The position numbers and the translations under genes are program-made. Below, in pieces: positions 14,829-22,579 of a stretch of 64,000 nt of DNA (within the stretch, counting starts at the first letter, position 1; each line of letters begins with the position of its first letter). The notes below the pieces were generated by a model, which was not told the DNA's origin, made no database searches, and saw nothing but the letters and a program-made list of their open reading frames with translations. Location: contig DASXTC010000010.1 of assembly GCA_036505635.1 (NCBI GenBank), forward strand, positions 1 to 64,000, read 5' to 3'. This stretch comes from DASXTC01 sp036505635. Its GTDB lineage: Bacteria > Acidobacteriota > Polarisedimenticolia > JACPZX01 > DASXTC01.

Positions 14829-17192
14829 CTAAGGTTCGCTGAATGGATCGGGCAAGCGGGAGCGGCGCTGGAGGAACCTGGAAGCCGAAATCTTCGCGGG
14901 CAGGCCGACAAGCCGATCCTCGAGGGCCGGCAGCGGGCGGTCAAGCGCGGGCTCCCGTGCGGCCTGCATCGCAAGGTACCCGTCGATCCGCGCCTCGATC
15001 TCGTTGGGAAACTGCGGCAGGGGCCCCACCAGCTCGTCGTCGTAGAGGCGGAGCATGATCTCACGGAAAATGGGCAGCGCTGCGCGCGACCCGGTCTCTT
15101 TCTCGCCAAGCGTGCGGTTGTCGTCGAAGCCGATGCGGACGGCCACGGTGATCCCCTCCCGCCCGTAGGTGGACCCGACGAACAGCGCGTCGCGGAAGTC
15201 GCTCGTCGTACCGGTCTTGCCCATCACCTGAATCGGAAAGTCGACATTGTCGAGAGCGTGGGCCGTGCCTTCCGGCAGGCGGACCACGCCGCGCAGCCCT
15301 TCCTGGATCAGGCTCAGCTCCGCGGAGCTCGGCCCGTCCGAGCCGATGTCCGGCGCGGTGCGGGACGCCTCGTAGAGCACGAGTCCACCGGTGGCGTTGG
15401 TCACGCGAGCGATGACGTGGGGCTCCGCCAGGATTCCTGAAGCCATGGCACGGTAGGCGCCAGCCAGCTCCAGCAGCCGCACCTCCGACGCGCCCAGCGC
15501 CGTGCTGATGTACTTGTGCAGCGGAGTGCGGATTCCCAGCTGCCGGGCGGTCCGGTTCACCTTGTCCACGCCGATCTCGCGGGCGATCCACACGGCCACG
15601 GCGTTGCGGGACTCGGCCAGGGCCTGGCGGAGCGGCATCGGTCCCTTGAACTGGTTGTCGTAGTTGGCGATCCACTTCACCCCGCGATCGGCGCCCAGGG
15701 GCACCTCGATGGGCTCGTCGGGCACCGTTGTGTCCAGATCCAGTCCCTGGCGGAACGCGGCCAGGTACACCATCGGTTTCCAAGCGGAGCCCGACTGCCG
15801 CAGCGAGCCGGTGACGCGATTAAGGTCGGAGTACCGTGTGGAGCGATCCTTGAAGACCTGCCGCCCGCCGGCTTCGGCCAGGATCGCCGCGTCCGCGTTG
15901 CGCAGCACCACCACGGATCCCTGGATGAGCCCCTTCGACCTGCGGTGCCGCTTCTCGTAGATGGCCAGACCGTTCTCCAGCGCCTCGTTCACGATGGTCT
16001 GCACCCGGCTATCCACCGTGGAGCGGACAGAGATCCGTCCCTGGAACAGGTCCTCGATCCCGAAACGAGTCCCGCCATGCTGCTTCAGCTCCTCGAGGAC
16101 GTTCGCAATCGCGCCGGGGGCGTCGGTCTTCATCACGCTGAGAGCCGCCACGCGAACCGGCTCGGCCTGGCAGCGCTTCGCGAGGTCCTCGGAGATGTAT
16201 CCATTGCGCGCCATGAGGGCAAGGATCGAGTTGCGGCGGCGCAGGGGTCTCGCATCGCCGGGCACCGGAGCGTAAACTCCGGGCGATTTGCTGATCCCCG
16301 CCAGCAGCGCCGCCTTCCCACCGTCCTCCGAGGTGTAGCTCGACAGGGGTTTGCCGAAGTAGTACTCCGAGGCGGCGGCGAAGCCGTAGCGGCCATTGCC
16401 AAGATAGATGAAGCTGGCGTAGCGGGCGAAGATCTCGCGTTTGGCCTTCTCCTGCGATCCGTAGCGCCGTCGCATCTCCTCCTCGAGCCAGAGCGTCAGG
16501 CGGATCTCCTCCACCTTCCGAAGGAGCTTGTTCGTGGCTCGGATACCGAGGCCCGCGGAGAGGAGCCGTGGGGTCAGTCCGTGGCCGATGAGGGTGTCGC
16601 CGTTCTCTCGAATCGTCAGATCCTGGAGGAAATAGCTTCGAACGAGCTGCTGCGTGAGCGTCGAGCCACCCTGGGGGAAGAGCAGCCGGACGCCATCGCC
16701 CCTCCACCATGCGGCCAGCGTGTGCAGGGCGGTTTTCTGGACTATTCGCGGCAACGAGAGGTATTCCACGCCGGAGTGGGAGAAGAAGTTCCTGTCCTCG
16801 GCTGCCAGGATTGCCTCGCGAAGGATGCGGGGCACCTCGTCGTAGGAGACAACCCGACGGTATTCCCGCGCCAGCTCGATCAGGACCTTGCCCTGGTCGT
16901 CATATACCTCGCCGATCCTGGGGGGTTCGAAACGGAGGAAGGACTCGAGGTCGGGGAGCCCGCTCCGGTCGAAGTAGACGTGGTGGATTGGGCCCGCCGC
17001 CAGAAGCGAGAGCATCCCCAGAGGCAGGGCGACGAGACGCACGACGCGGCGTGACCACACGGACCGCAGGCGTCCGGCCATGAAGGCGCCGATCGCACGC
17101 ATTCGGTGGGGCACGTCCGTGCGGATCGGATATGGAGGGAGCAGGCTGCCGGGGTGGATGTCGCCTACGGTGAGCTCTCTAGTGATGGGCAT
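14829..17192 (-). CDS. Class A penicillin-binding protein (transglycosylase/transpeptidase)
   Basis: 787 residues. It polymerises and cross-links peptidoglycan. After a hydrophilic N-terminus and one transmembrane helix (about 50-68) comes a GT51 transglycosylase domain with EDRNFFSHSGV, GGSTLTQQLVRSYFL, GFAAASEYYFGK and KSPGVYAPV. It is followed by a transpeptidase domain with the SxxK motif SAWK in GSAWKPMVY, the SxN motif SRN, and KTG in MGKTGTTSDF. All catalytic motifs are present. The first ATG (17192) gives about 30 extra residues; the ATG of MRAIGAF is a plausible alternative. Dispersed repeat copy B lies just upstream. It is encoded alone, next to ompA. Confidence 0.92.
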   Translation of the reverse strand: MPITRELTVGDIHPGSLLPPYPIRTDVPHRMRAIGAFMAGRLRSVWSRRVVRLVALPLGMLSLLAAGPIHHVYFDRSGLPDLESFLRFEPPRIGEVYDDQGKVLIELAREYRRVVSYDEVPRILREAILAAEDRNFFSHSGVEYLSLPRIVQKTALHTLAAWWRGDGVRLLFPQGGSTLTQQLVRSYFLQDLTIRENGDTLIGHGLTPRLLSAGLGIRATNKLLRKVEEIRLTLWLEEEMRRRYGSQEKAKREIFARYASFIYLGNGRYGFAAASEYYFGKPLSSYTSEDGGKAALLAGISKSPGVYAPVPGDARPLRRRNSILALMARNGYISEDLAKRCQAEPVRVAALSVMKTDAPGAIANVLEELKQHGGTRFGIEDLFQGRISVRSTVDSRVQTIVNEALENGLAIYEKRHRRSKGLIQGSVVVLRNADAAILAEAGGRQVFKDRSTRYSDLNRVTGSLRQSGSAWKPMVYLAAFRQGLDLDTTVPDEPIEVPLGADRGVKWIANYDNQFKGPMPLRQALAESRNAVAVWIAREIGVDKVNRTARQLGIRTPLHKYISTALGASEVRLLELAGAYRAMASGILAEPHVIARVTNATGGLVLYEASRTAPDIGSDGPSSAELSLIQEGLRGVVRLPEGTAHALDNVDFPIQVMGKTGTTSDFRDALFVGSTYGREGITVAVRIGFDDNRTLGEKETGSRAALPIFREIMLRLYDDELVGPLPQFPNEIEARIDGYLAMQAAREPALDRPLPALEDRLVGLPAKISASRFLQRRSRLPDPFSEP

Positions 17193-17247
17193 CGGAGATC
17201 ACGTTTCCTGTTGCCTGCGGTCGCCACGAGCGCGCTGTTCGGGTTCT

Positions 17248-17345
17248 GCGCTTTACAACTTCGCACAGGACGCGCAAAGGAGATGTACGGCCGCACCTGA
17301 ATTCGTTGGTGAGAATGCCTGACAGTCACGTCGGGGAGACGGGGT
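17248..17345 (-). repeat. Dispersed intergenic repeat, copy B
   Basis: It contains the core TGTCAGG-N-ATTCTC-N8-ATTCAGG (17296-17324 on the minus strand). A second block at 17248-17277 matches copy C's block at 19438-19467 at 21 of 30 positions when compared by eye. The gap between core and block is identical (19-nt offset) in both copies. It lies about 100 nt upstream of the PBP gene. The 5' side is C-rich, with TGACCCC shared with copy C. Confidence 0.75.
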
Positions 17346-17377
17346 CATGCGATCCGGGGGACTTGCGTGGATGCATG

Positions 17378-17411
17378 GCGGACGCCCTGCCTCCACAGGC
17401 CGGGCGTCCGC
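17378..17411 (-). terminator. Hairpin downstream of ompA-like gene
   Basis: A perfect 10-bp inverted repeat (GCGGACGCCC / GGGCGTCCGC) around a 14-nt loop, roughly 80 nt past the ompA-like stop. It is followed on the minus strand by no clear T-run, so assignment as a terminator rests on position. Confidence 0.5.
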
Positions 17412-17489
17412 TGGATCCTCAAAGCATGAGCGTGTTCTATGCATTGGAGGCGGAGGCGTATGACGGGCCTCCGGCCTCCATCGGGCCGG

Positions 17490-18533
17490 CTAGTCGATCC
17501 TGTGCAGCTCGACTCTCCGGTTCTTCTGCCTGCCTTCCTCCGTCGTGTTGCTCGCGATCGGTCTGGACTCGCCAAATCCCCTTGATTCGAGTCGGGACGA
17601 GTCGATCCCTCTCGAGATGAGGTAGGCCCTCACGGCAGCCGCCCTGCGATCGGACAGCTCCAGGTTGTGGGCTTCGGTGCCCACCTCGGAGCAGTGGCCT
17701 TGAATCTCCACCCTGATGAACGGCCAATCCTTCAGCGACGAGGCGACCTCGTCGAGGGTCGTCAACGACGCCGGTCTCAGCGTGTCCCTGTCGTTGTCGA
17801 ATTCGACTCCCTCCAGGATCACCGCCTTCTTCTCGAGGAGCTGCTGGATGATCGGTGGCGGGCACGGCGCGGCCTTCTGCTGCTGCGGACAGGCAGGGCA
17901 CGACGGGCAGGGTGCCATCTTGGGGGGAGGCGGCGGACAGTCAGGACATGGCATCGCTTCGTGCGTGCCGCCGATCAGGAAACCGATTCCGACCGTGGCT
18001 TCTATGTTCCCTTCCGTCTCATTGAGACCGGCGCCGACGTGCGTCCGGACGTACCGGCCATCCAGACGGAGATTGAGGTTCGGCGTCACGAACCAGCGGA
18101 GACCTCCGCCCGCGTTGTATCCCAGGTCGCAACTCTCGCCGTAGCTGTGGCCGTCGAACTTTTCACAACCGCCGCCCACGGTCACGAAGGGACGAACCTC
18201 CATTCCCGGTCTGAAGTTGTAAAGAACGTTGAGGCGGAGGGAGTCGAGGTCGACGTCAGCGTTGTTCAAGCCGAGACCGGGGTCGAAATCCGTCTTGGTG
18301 GAAATCTGCTGCGCGGAAACTTCCAGGTTCCAACGTGACGTGAAGAAGTAGCCGGCGCGCGCGCCAAAGAGCCAGTCGTCCTTCGGGTGGAACTGTCCGT
18401 AGTCGTCCAGCCAGGCGTAGCCACCGTAGACACCGAGTTCCCAGTCGCCTTTGTCACCACCACCCGCCACGGCCGGGACCGGGACCGCGGTCAGCAGCAG
18501 CGCGGCGACGAGTGCCAGAATGGTTCTTCTCAC
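17490..18533 (-). CDS. OmpA-family outer-membrane protein with Cys/Pro-rich linker
   Basis: 347 residues from a GTG at 18533. AAGGAG lies 7 nt upstream and this start gives a clean signal peptide (RRTILALVAALLLTAVP); the ATG at 18551 has no such site. An N-terminal eight-strand beta-barrel (WELGVYGGYAWL ... GIGFLIGG) is joined by a linker with six cysteines (CPDC, CPSCPAC, CPPP) to a C-terminal OmpA peptidoglycan-binding domain (VEFDNDRDTLRPAS, GHCSEVGTEAHNLELSDRRAAAVRAYL, GFGESRPIASN, NRRVEL). The Asp and Arg that grip diaminopimelate are present. It is anchored in the outer membrane and tethers it to peptidoglycan. The Cys-rich linker is unusual. Confidence 0.9.
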   Translation of the reverse strand: MRRTILALVAALLLTAVPVPAVAGGGDKGDWELGVYGGYAWLDDYGQFHPKDDWLFGARAGYFFTSRWNLEVSAQQISTKTDFDPGLGLNNADVDLDSLRLNVLYNFRPGMEVRPFVTVGGGCEKFDGHSYGESCDLGYNAGGGLRWFVTPNLNLRLDGRYVRTHVGAGLNETEGNIEATVGIGFLIGGTHEAMPCPDCPPPPPKMAPCPSCPACPQQQKAAPCPPPIIQQLLEKKAVILEGVEFDNDRDTLRPASLTTLDEVASSLKDWPFIRVEIQGHCSEVGTEAHNLELSDRRAAAVRAYLISRGIDSSRLESRGFGESRPIASNTTEEGRQKNRRVELHRID

Positions 18534-18588
18534 AGGAGATCTCCTTCGCATGGATGAGCCACCAGTGTCACACCGATTACCTCTTGCC

Positions 18589-19323
18589 TCACGGGGTCAC
18601 GGTATTGGTGTCTAGTGTCACCGAGCCATTCCGCGCCAACGCTCTGCCGTTCAGAGTTGCGCCGGTGTTCAACGTGATCGATGTCAGTGCGAGGATGTCT
18701 CCGCTGAAATCAGAACCCACTCCAAGTGTCGCTGAGCTGCCGACCTGCCAGGTGATGTTGGAGGATTGGGCTCCGCCGCTCAGGATGACGTTGCGACCGA
18801 CACCTACCGTGAGCGTCGATGCGATCTGGAAGATGAACACAGCGTTTGAGTTACCGCCGGCATCGAGAGTGAGATCCGCCGAGGTGATCATGAGCGAGGA
18901 CGTGGACTTATAGACGCCGGGGGCCAGTGTCAGGCCGCCCAGATCGCCGGCGATGGTGGCCCCCGCTGCTCGTCCGGCGGCCTGGTTGTACGCCTTAGTC
19001 AAGGCGTTTTGAGCGGCCGCGGCGGTCGAATCGCCGAGATGGATCGTTCCAGTTACTGTCGGGGCTCCGGTCAGCGTACTACCCGGCGACACCCCCAGAT
19101 CCGCGTTGATCGTGGTGGCACCGGTGTTGGTGACATCCTGGCCGGCCAGAATGCCGAAACTGCCGGCTGATCCAAGATTGATAGGTGCGCCGCCGGGACC
19201 CAAACTGGCAGCGGAGAGAGAGCTCACCAGATCGTCGCCCCCATTGCAGCATCCAGCCATGACAGCGGTCAGTATCAATGGGATGACCACGGCCAGGGCA
19301 GTCGAACCCTTGTGTTTGTCCAT
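18589..19323 (-). CDS. DUF3494 ice-binding-like lipoprotein
   Basis: 244 residues from the ATG at 19323 (AAGGAG 6 nt upstream). Lipoprotein signal with MAGC. The rest is a right-handed beta-solenoid rich in Gly, Thr and Ser: NLGSAGSFGILAGQDVTNTG, INADLGVSPGS, GTIHLGDSTAAAAQ, LTLAPGVYKSTSS, DLTLDAGGNSNAVFIFQIAS, TWQVGSSATLGVGSDFSGDIL and TGATLNGRALARNGSVTLDTN. These are the DUF3494 family signatures. The family includes ice-binding/antifreeze proteins and surface adhesins. Ice binding here is not proven. Dispersed repeat copy C lies upstream. Confidence 0.92.
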   Translation of the reverse strand: MDKHKGSTALAVVIPLILTAVMAGCCNGGDDLVSSLSAASLGPGGAPINLGSAGSFGILAGQDVTNTGATTINADLGVSPGSTLTGAPTVTGTIHLGDSTAAAAQNALTKAYNQAAGRAAGATIAGDLGGLTLAPGVYKSTSSLMITSADLTLDAGGNSNAVFIFQIASTLTVGVGRNVILSGGAQSSNITWQVGSSATLGVGSDFSGDILALTSITLNTGATLNGRALARNGSVTLDTNTVTP

Positions 19324-19437
19324 TCTCATCTCCTTCCAGCCCTCCGTCCGTGCCGCACGGAGCTGAATGCTTTCACCGAACATCCCCGAATGAGACGTCA
19401 CGATGTCGTCCGCCTCCACGTGACCTGCTTCACCATC

Positions 19438-19545
19438 GCGGTTCAAAGATTCTCACAGAAGGCGCAGATGAGGTATCCGGCCTGGCCTGAATCCGAGTGA
19501 GAGAATTCCTGACACGCGGAGGGCGGGAGCGTGGGGTCAGGGGGG
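19438..19545 (-). repeat. Dispersed intergenic repeat, copy C
   Basis: Core TGTCAGG-N-ATTCTC-N8-ATTCAGG at 19486-19514 (minus strand), plus the flanking block 19438-19467 shared with copy B and a TGACCCC-containing C-rich segment. It lies about 160 nt upstream of the DUF3494 start. The boundaries were drawn by eye. Confidence 0.75.
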
Positions 19546-19592
19546 CAGGACAGGTGCGGCGCGAGGGACTTACAGCGGATCGACGCGCTGGC

Positions 19593-20225
19593 TCAGGGCT
19601 CGATCATTCCTTTCCGGATCGCATAGCGAACGAGGCCGGCCGTCTCGTGGATGTCGAGCTTGTCCATGAGCCGCATCCGGTGGGTCTCGACGGTCTTGAC
19701 GCTGATACCGAGCAGGGCAGCGATCTCCTTCATCGTCTTTCCCTCGGCGATGAGCTGCAGGACCTCGCGCTCGCGCCCGCTCAAGGGACTGGTGCGCAAT
19801 TCTTCTCTCGCGAGATAGGCCTGCAGGACATCAGGCGACAGGGCATGGCTCACATAGAGCGCGCCGGTGGACACTTCCTTGATCGCCTGGACAAGGATTG
19901 CAGCAGCCTTCGTCTTCAGAAGAAACCCATTGACACCGGCCCGCAGCCCTTCGACGATGTACTGCTCCTCGGTGTGTCTCGTCAGGATGATCAATTTCGT
20001 ATCGGGCGACACCTTCCGGATCTCGCGGGCGGCGTCAAGACCGTTCAAGAGGGGCATCGTCAAGTCGAGGACGGCCACGTCCGGCTTGAGTTCCGTGGCG
20101 AGCCGCAGCGCCTCTCGACCGTCCAGGGCCTCCCCGGCCACCACGATCCCCTCGCGCTCCAGGAGGCCCCGCAGCCCCGAGATGAACATCGCGTGGTCAT
20201 CGGCGAGCAGAACTCGTAATGGCAT
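19593..20225 (-). CDS. NarL/LuxR-family response regulator
   Basis: 210 residues. The receiver domain has the acidic pair at residues 9-10, phospho-acceptor Asp54 (VAVLDLTMP), a Thr/Ser switch position and Lys104 (FLLKT). The C-terminal LuxR helix-turn-helix is LSGREREVLQLIAEGKTMKEIAALLGIS split over residues ~147-175, with VKTVETHRMRLMDKL. It is a transcription factor activated by phosphorylation. It begins 2 nt after the kinase stop, so the kinase upstream is its expected partner. Confidence 0.93.
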   Translation of the reverse strand: MPLRVLLADDHAMFISGLRGLLEREGIVVAGEALDGREALRLATELKPDVAVLDLTMPLLNGLDAAREIRKVSPDTKLIILTRHTEEQYIVEGLRAGVNGFLLKTKAAAILVQAIKEVSTGALYVSHALSPDVLQAYLAREELRTSPLSGREREVLQLIAEGKTMKEIAALLGISVKTVETHRMRLMDKLDIHETAGLVRYAIRKGMIEP

Positions 20226-20227
20226 GA

Positions 20228-21220
20228 TCAGCCTTCGAGCGGCACGTACATCAGTAATTCAGCGCCCTGGCCCGGCTTGGAGGTGATCAGCAGCGTCCCG
20301 TGCAGGGAGTCGAGGCGCTCGCGCATGCCGACATGACCCAGGCCGCGCTCGCCGTGTACCGCGGTCAGCGTGGACAGCTCGAAGCCGACACCGTCGTCCC
20401 GGACCGAACAACGGACCGCGCGCGCCTCCCTGGTCACGATCACCGCGGCTTTGCCCGCCTGGGCGTGCCTGATCACGTTGTTGAGCGCCTCCTGGACGTT
20501 GCGGTAGAGCGTCGTTTCCACCGCCGGAGAGAGCCGGCCTTCCGTCGAACCCTCGACGGTGATTGCCACCCCCGACCGCTTCGACATCCCATTCGCCAGG
20601 AAATCGAGGGCCGGGAGCAGACCCAGATCGTCCAGGACGGTCGGCCGGATCTCGTGGGCCAGTTGCCTGAGCTGCTCGTCCATCTGATCCAACAACTGCT
20701 TGACGAGGGACAGCCTCTCACGGCCCTGGGGCGAAAGGTCTCGGGCCAGCTCCTCGAGGGCAAGATGGGTCGAGGCGAGAAGCCCCCCGGCCTCCTCGTG
20801 CAGCGCGTGCGCGATTCGCTTGGCCTCCTCCTCGATGCGTTCGTTCATCCGGCGCAGCACCGCGATGGCGTCGCGGAAAGCGCGGTGGCTCATTTCGAAC
20901 GGCATCAAGCTCTCGATGAAAAGCTCCTCCGCGCGCTTGATCAGCAGCGCTTCCTCGATCTCCGTCGACAGGCCCGGTATGACCTCTTTGAGCGCCTGGT
21001 GATGGAGGGCCGCGATTCCGAGCACCCCCGTGCCGTTGGTCAGCATCCCGCGTCCCATCTGGTACGCGCGTCGAAGCGCCTGCTCATTGGGTCGGGCGAG
21101 ATAGTCACGGAGGGCATCGGAGTATTCGCGCTGCAGGTCGTCAGGGATCTTGCTCACCGTCCCCCTCGTCGACAACGCGTCGAAGGCGTCGGTGTGTCGC
21201 TCGATCCGGCGAGGGCCCAC
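20228..21220 (-). CDS. Histidine kinase with RsbU/KaiA-like N-terminal domain
   Basis: 330 residues, no transmembrane helix. Residues about 28-110 (EYSDALRDYLARPNEQALRR ... ALHHQALKEVIPG ... FIESLMPFEMSHRAFRDAI) have the size and helical pattern of the RsbU N-terminal (KaiA/RbsU-type) domain, which in Bacillus binds RsbT. Then comes a HisKA_3 dimerisation helix with His141 in RIAHALHEEAGG, followed by a GHKL ATPase with N box EALNNVIRHA, G1 DDGVGFE and G2 GLGHVGMRERL. It is likely cytosolic and autophosphorylating. It starts at GTG 21220, one base after the rsbT stop, with weak ribosome-binding signals. Its partner is the response regulator 2 nt downstream. The RsbU-like assignment is by eye. 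Confidence 0.8.
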   Translation of the reverse strand: MGPRRIERHTDAFDALSTRGTVSKIPDDLQREYSDALRDYLARPNEQALRRAYQMGRGMLTNGTGVLGIAALHHQALKEVIPGLSTEIEEALLIKRAEELFIESLMPFEMSHRAFRDAIAVLRRMNERIEEEAKRIAHALHEEAGGLLASTHLALEELARDLSPQGRERLSLVKQLLDQMDEQLRQLAHEIRPTVLDDLGLLPALDFLANGMSKRSGVAITVEGSTEGRLSPAVETTLYRNVQEALNNVIRHAQAGKAAVIVTREARAVRCSVRDDGVGFELSTLTAVHGERGLGHVGMRERLDSLHGTLLITSKPGQGAELLMYVPLEG

Positions 21221-21221
21221 T

Positions 21222-21605
21222 TCATGATTGCCACTTCCGGGCGGTCACCGTCGTCCCTCTGCCCGGGACAGAAACGATCTCGAGCACGTCCACGAGCCCC
21301 TTGACCCCTCTCAGACCGAGGCCCAGGCCGCCCGCGACGGAGTACGAGGCCTGCAGCGCCTGCTTGATGTTCGGGATACCCGGGCCGTGGTCGCGGGCAA
21401 TCACGACGATGCCGCGCCGGTCGACCTCCTCGATGGCGTGAAAGAGCACCTCTCCCCGCCCGGCGTGGTCGATGATGTTGCGAGTCAACTCCGTGATGAC
21501 CGCGGCCAGCATCGCCCGATCCGTGGGGGAGAAGCCGATCTCCGCGGCCAGCGTCCGGGCCTTCTGACGCGCAGCGATCACGTCGTTGTCGTTGACGATC
21601 TCCAC
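21222..21605 (-). CDS. rsbT: RsbT-like serine kinase (GHKL anti-sigma regulatory kinase)
   Basis: 127 residues from a GTG at 21605, with GAGG five bases upstream. The frame is open further upstream, but that part reads over the divergent promoter and is not RsbT-like. Nearly the whole product aligns with Bacillus RsbT: DVIAARQKART, ITELTRNIIDHAGRGEV (N box), IARDHGPGIPNIKQAL (G1 region), GGLGLGLRGVKGLVD (G2), PGRGTTVTARKW. RsbT leaves the stressosome on stress and activates RsbU. No rsbR, rsbS or rsbU is seen in the window. The kinase gene directly downstream may be its target. Confidence 0.93.
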   Translation of the reverse strand: MEIVNDNDVIAARQKARTLAAEIGFSPTDRAMLAAVITELTRNIIDHAGRGEVLFHAIEEVDRRGIVVIARDHGPGIPNIKQALQASYSVAGGLGLGLRGVKGLVDVLEIVSVPGRGTTVTARKWQS

Positions 21606-21959
21606 GTGGTCCTCGGGGTTCTCCGGTACCAGCCTGATTGGACATATTCTCCGGTTCTCCGGATCGAAAATCAACCCCTGCCGCGGAGGAGGGAGTCCCT
21701 TCGCGAGCGTCGGGCGAGGAGAGATCGGGCTCCTACGGTCTTTACAGGGAACCTCGGCCACGTCGGGGTAACTTCTACTCCGGCGCTTCCTTTCCGACAA
21801 GTCAGGAGTTTTCTGAATCGAGCCTAGGGACATCCTGATGGCAATCCACCGGGCCTCCCGGGCAAGGGCAGGAATGGTGGGCCCCGTCGGGCGCCTCGCG
21901 GTATAATCGCCGCCGACCCGAAGCTGGAAACGAACCAATCTCTTCCTCAAGGAGGAACC
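21606..21959 (+). promoter_or_regulatory. Divergent intergenic region with a TATAAT box at 21902-21907
   Basis: 354 nt separate the divergent rsbT and DUF1579 genes. A perfect TATAAT at 21902-21907 stands 53 nt before the DUF1579 ATG, but no good -35 hexamer is seen at 16-18 nt. No gene is apparent in this stretch. The promoter for rsbT must also lie here. Confidence 0.4.
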
Positions 21960-22571
21960 ATGACTCGCAAGCTCGCAGGAGGATTGTTGGGAGCTATCGC
22001 CGTCGTGCTGCTCGTCACGCCGGCGTTCGCGCAGGGGGGGCCGGAGCAGCCCCGGATGACCCCCGAGCAGAAGGCCGTGATGGAGGCGTACATGAAGGCC
22101 GGCACGCCGGGCGCTCCGCACCAGTGGCTGGCGTCGACGGCCGGCGGCTATGACCTCAAGGTCAGGAGTTGGCAGGAACCGGGTGGACCGGCCACGGAGG
22201 AGAGCGGCACCGCGACGCGCAAGATGGCGCTCGATGGTCGCGTGCTCATCGAAGAAGTGAACTCCACGATGATGGGCTCACCCTACACAGGTCACGGCAT
22301 GACGGGCTACGACAACGTGTCCGGCAAGTACTGGTCGACCTGGACGGACAGCATGTCCACCGGCATCATGGTGAGCGAGGGTTCCTGTGACGCCCAGAAG
22401 GCTTGCACCTTCACCGGAAGCTGGAACGATCCGATCAAGAAGGGCCCGCTGATGGCGCGGATGACGACCCGCTGGACGACCCCGACGACCGAGGTCTTCG
22501 AGATGTACGCGCCGGGCCAGGACGGCAAGGAAATGAAGATGATGGAGATCACCTACACCCGGAAGAAGTAG
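21960..22571 (+). CDS. Secreted DUF1579-family protein
   Basis: 203 residues with a clean signal peptide (LLGAIAVVLLVTPAFAQ) and AGGAGGAACC before the ATG. The mature part matches DUF1579: GAPHQWLASTAGGYDLKVR, LDGRVLIEEVNSTMMGSPYTGHGMTGYDN split across residues ~84-115, GKYWSTWTDSMSTGIM and EVFEMYAPGQDGKEMKMMEITYTRK. These proteins are beta-barrel, lipocalin-like and of unknown function. It converges on the glucan synthase gene with an 8-nt gap and no clear terminator. Confidence 0.88.
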   Translation: MTRKLAGGLLGAIAVVLLVTPAFAQGGPEQPRMTPEQKAVMEAYMKAGTPGAPHQWLASTAGGYDLKVRSWQEPGGPATEESGTATRKMALDGRVLIEEVNSTMMGSPYTGHGMTGYDNVSGKYWSTWTDSMSTGIMVSEGSCDAQKACTFTGSWNDPIKKGPLMARMTTRWTTPTTEVFEMYAPGQDGKEMKMMEITYTRKK

Positions 22572-22579
22572 GGGGATGC

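Noticed and set aside
21606..22121. Extension of RsbT to about 299 residues
   Set aside because: It crosses the intergenic promoter and the start of the divergent DUF1579 gene and has no family resemblance; RsbT proteins are about 130 residues.
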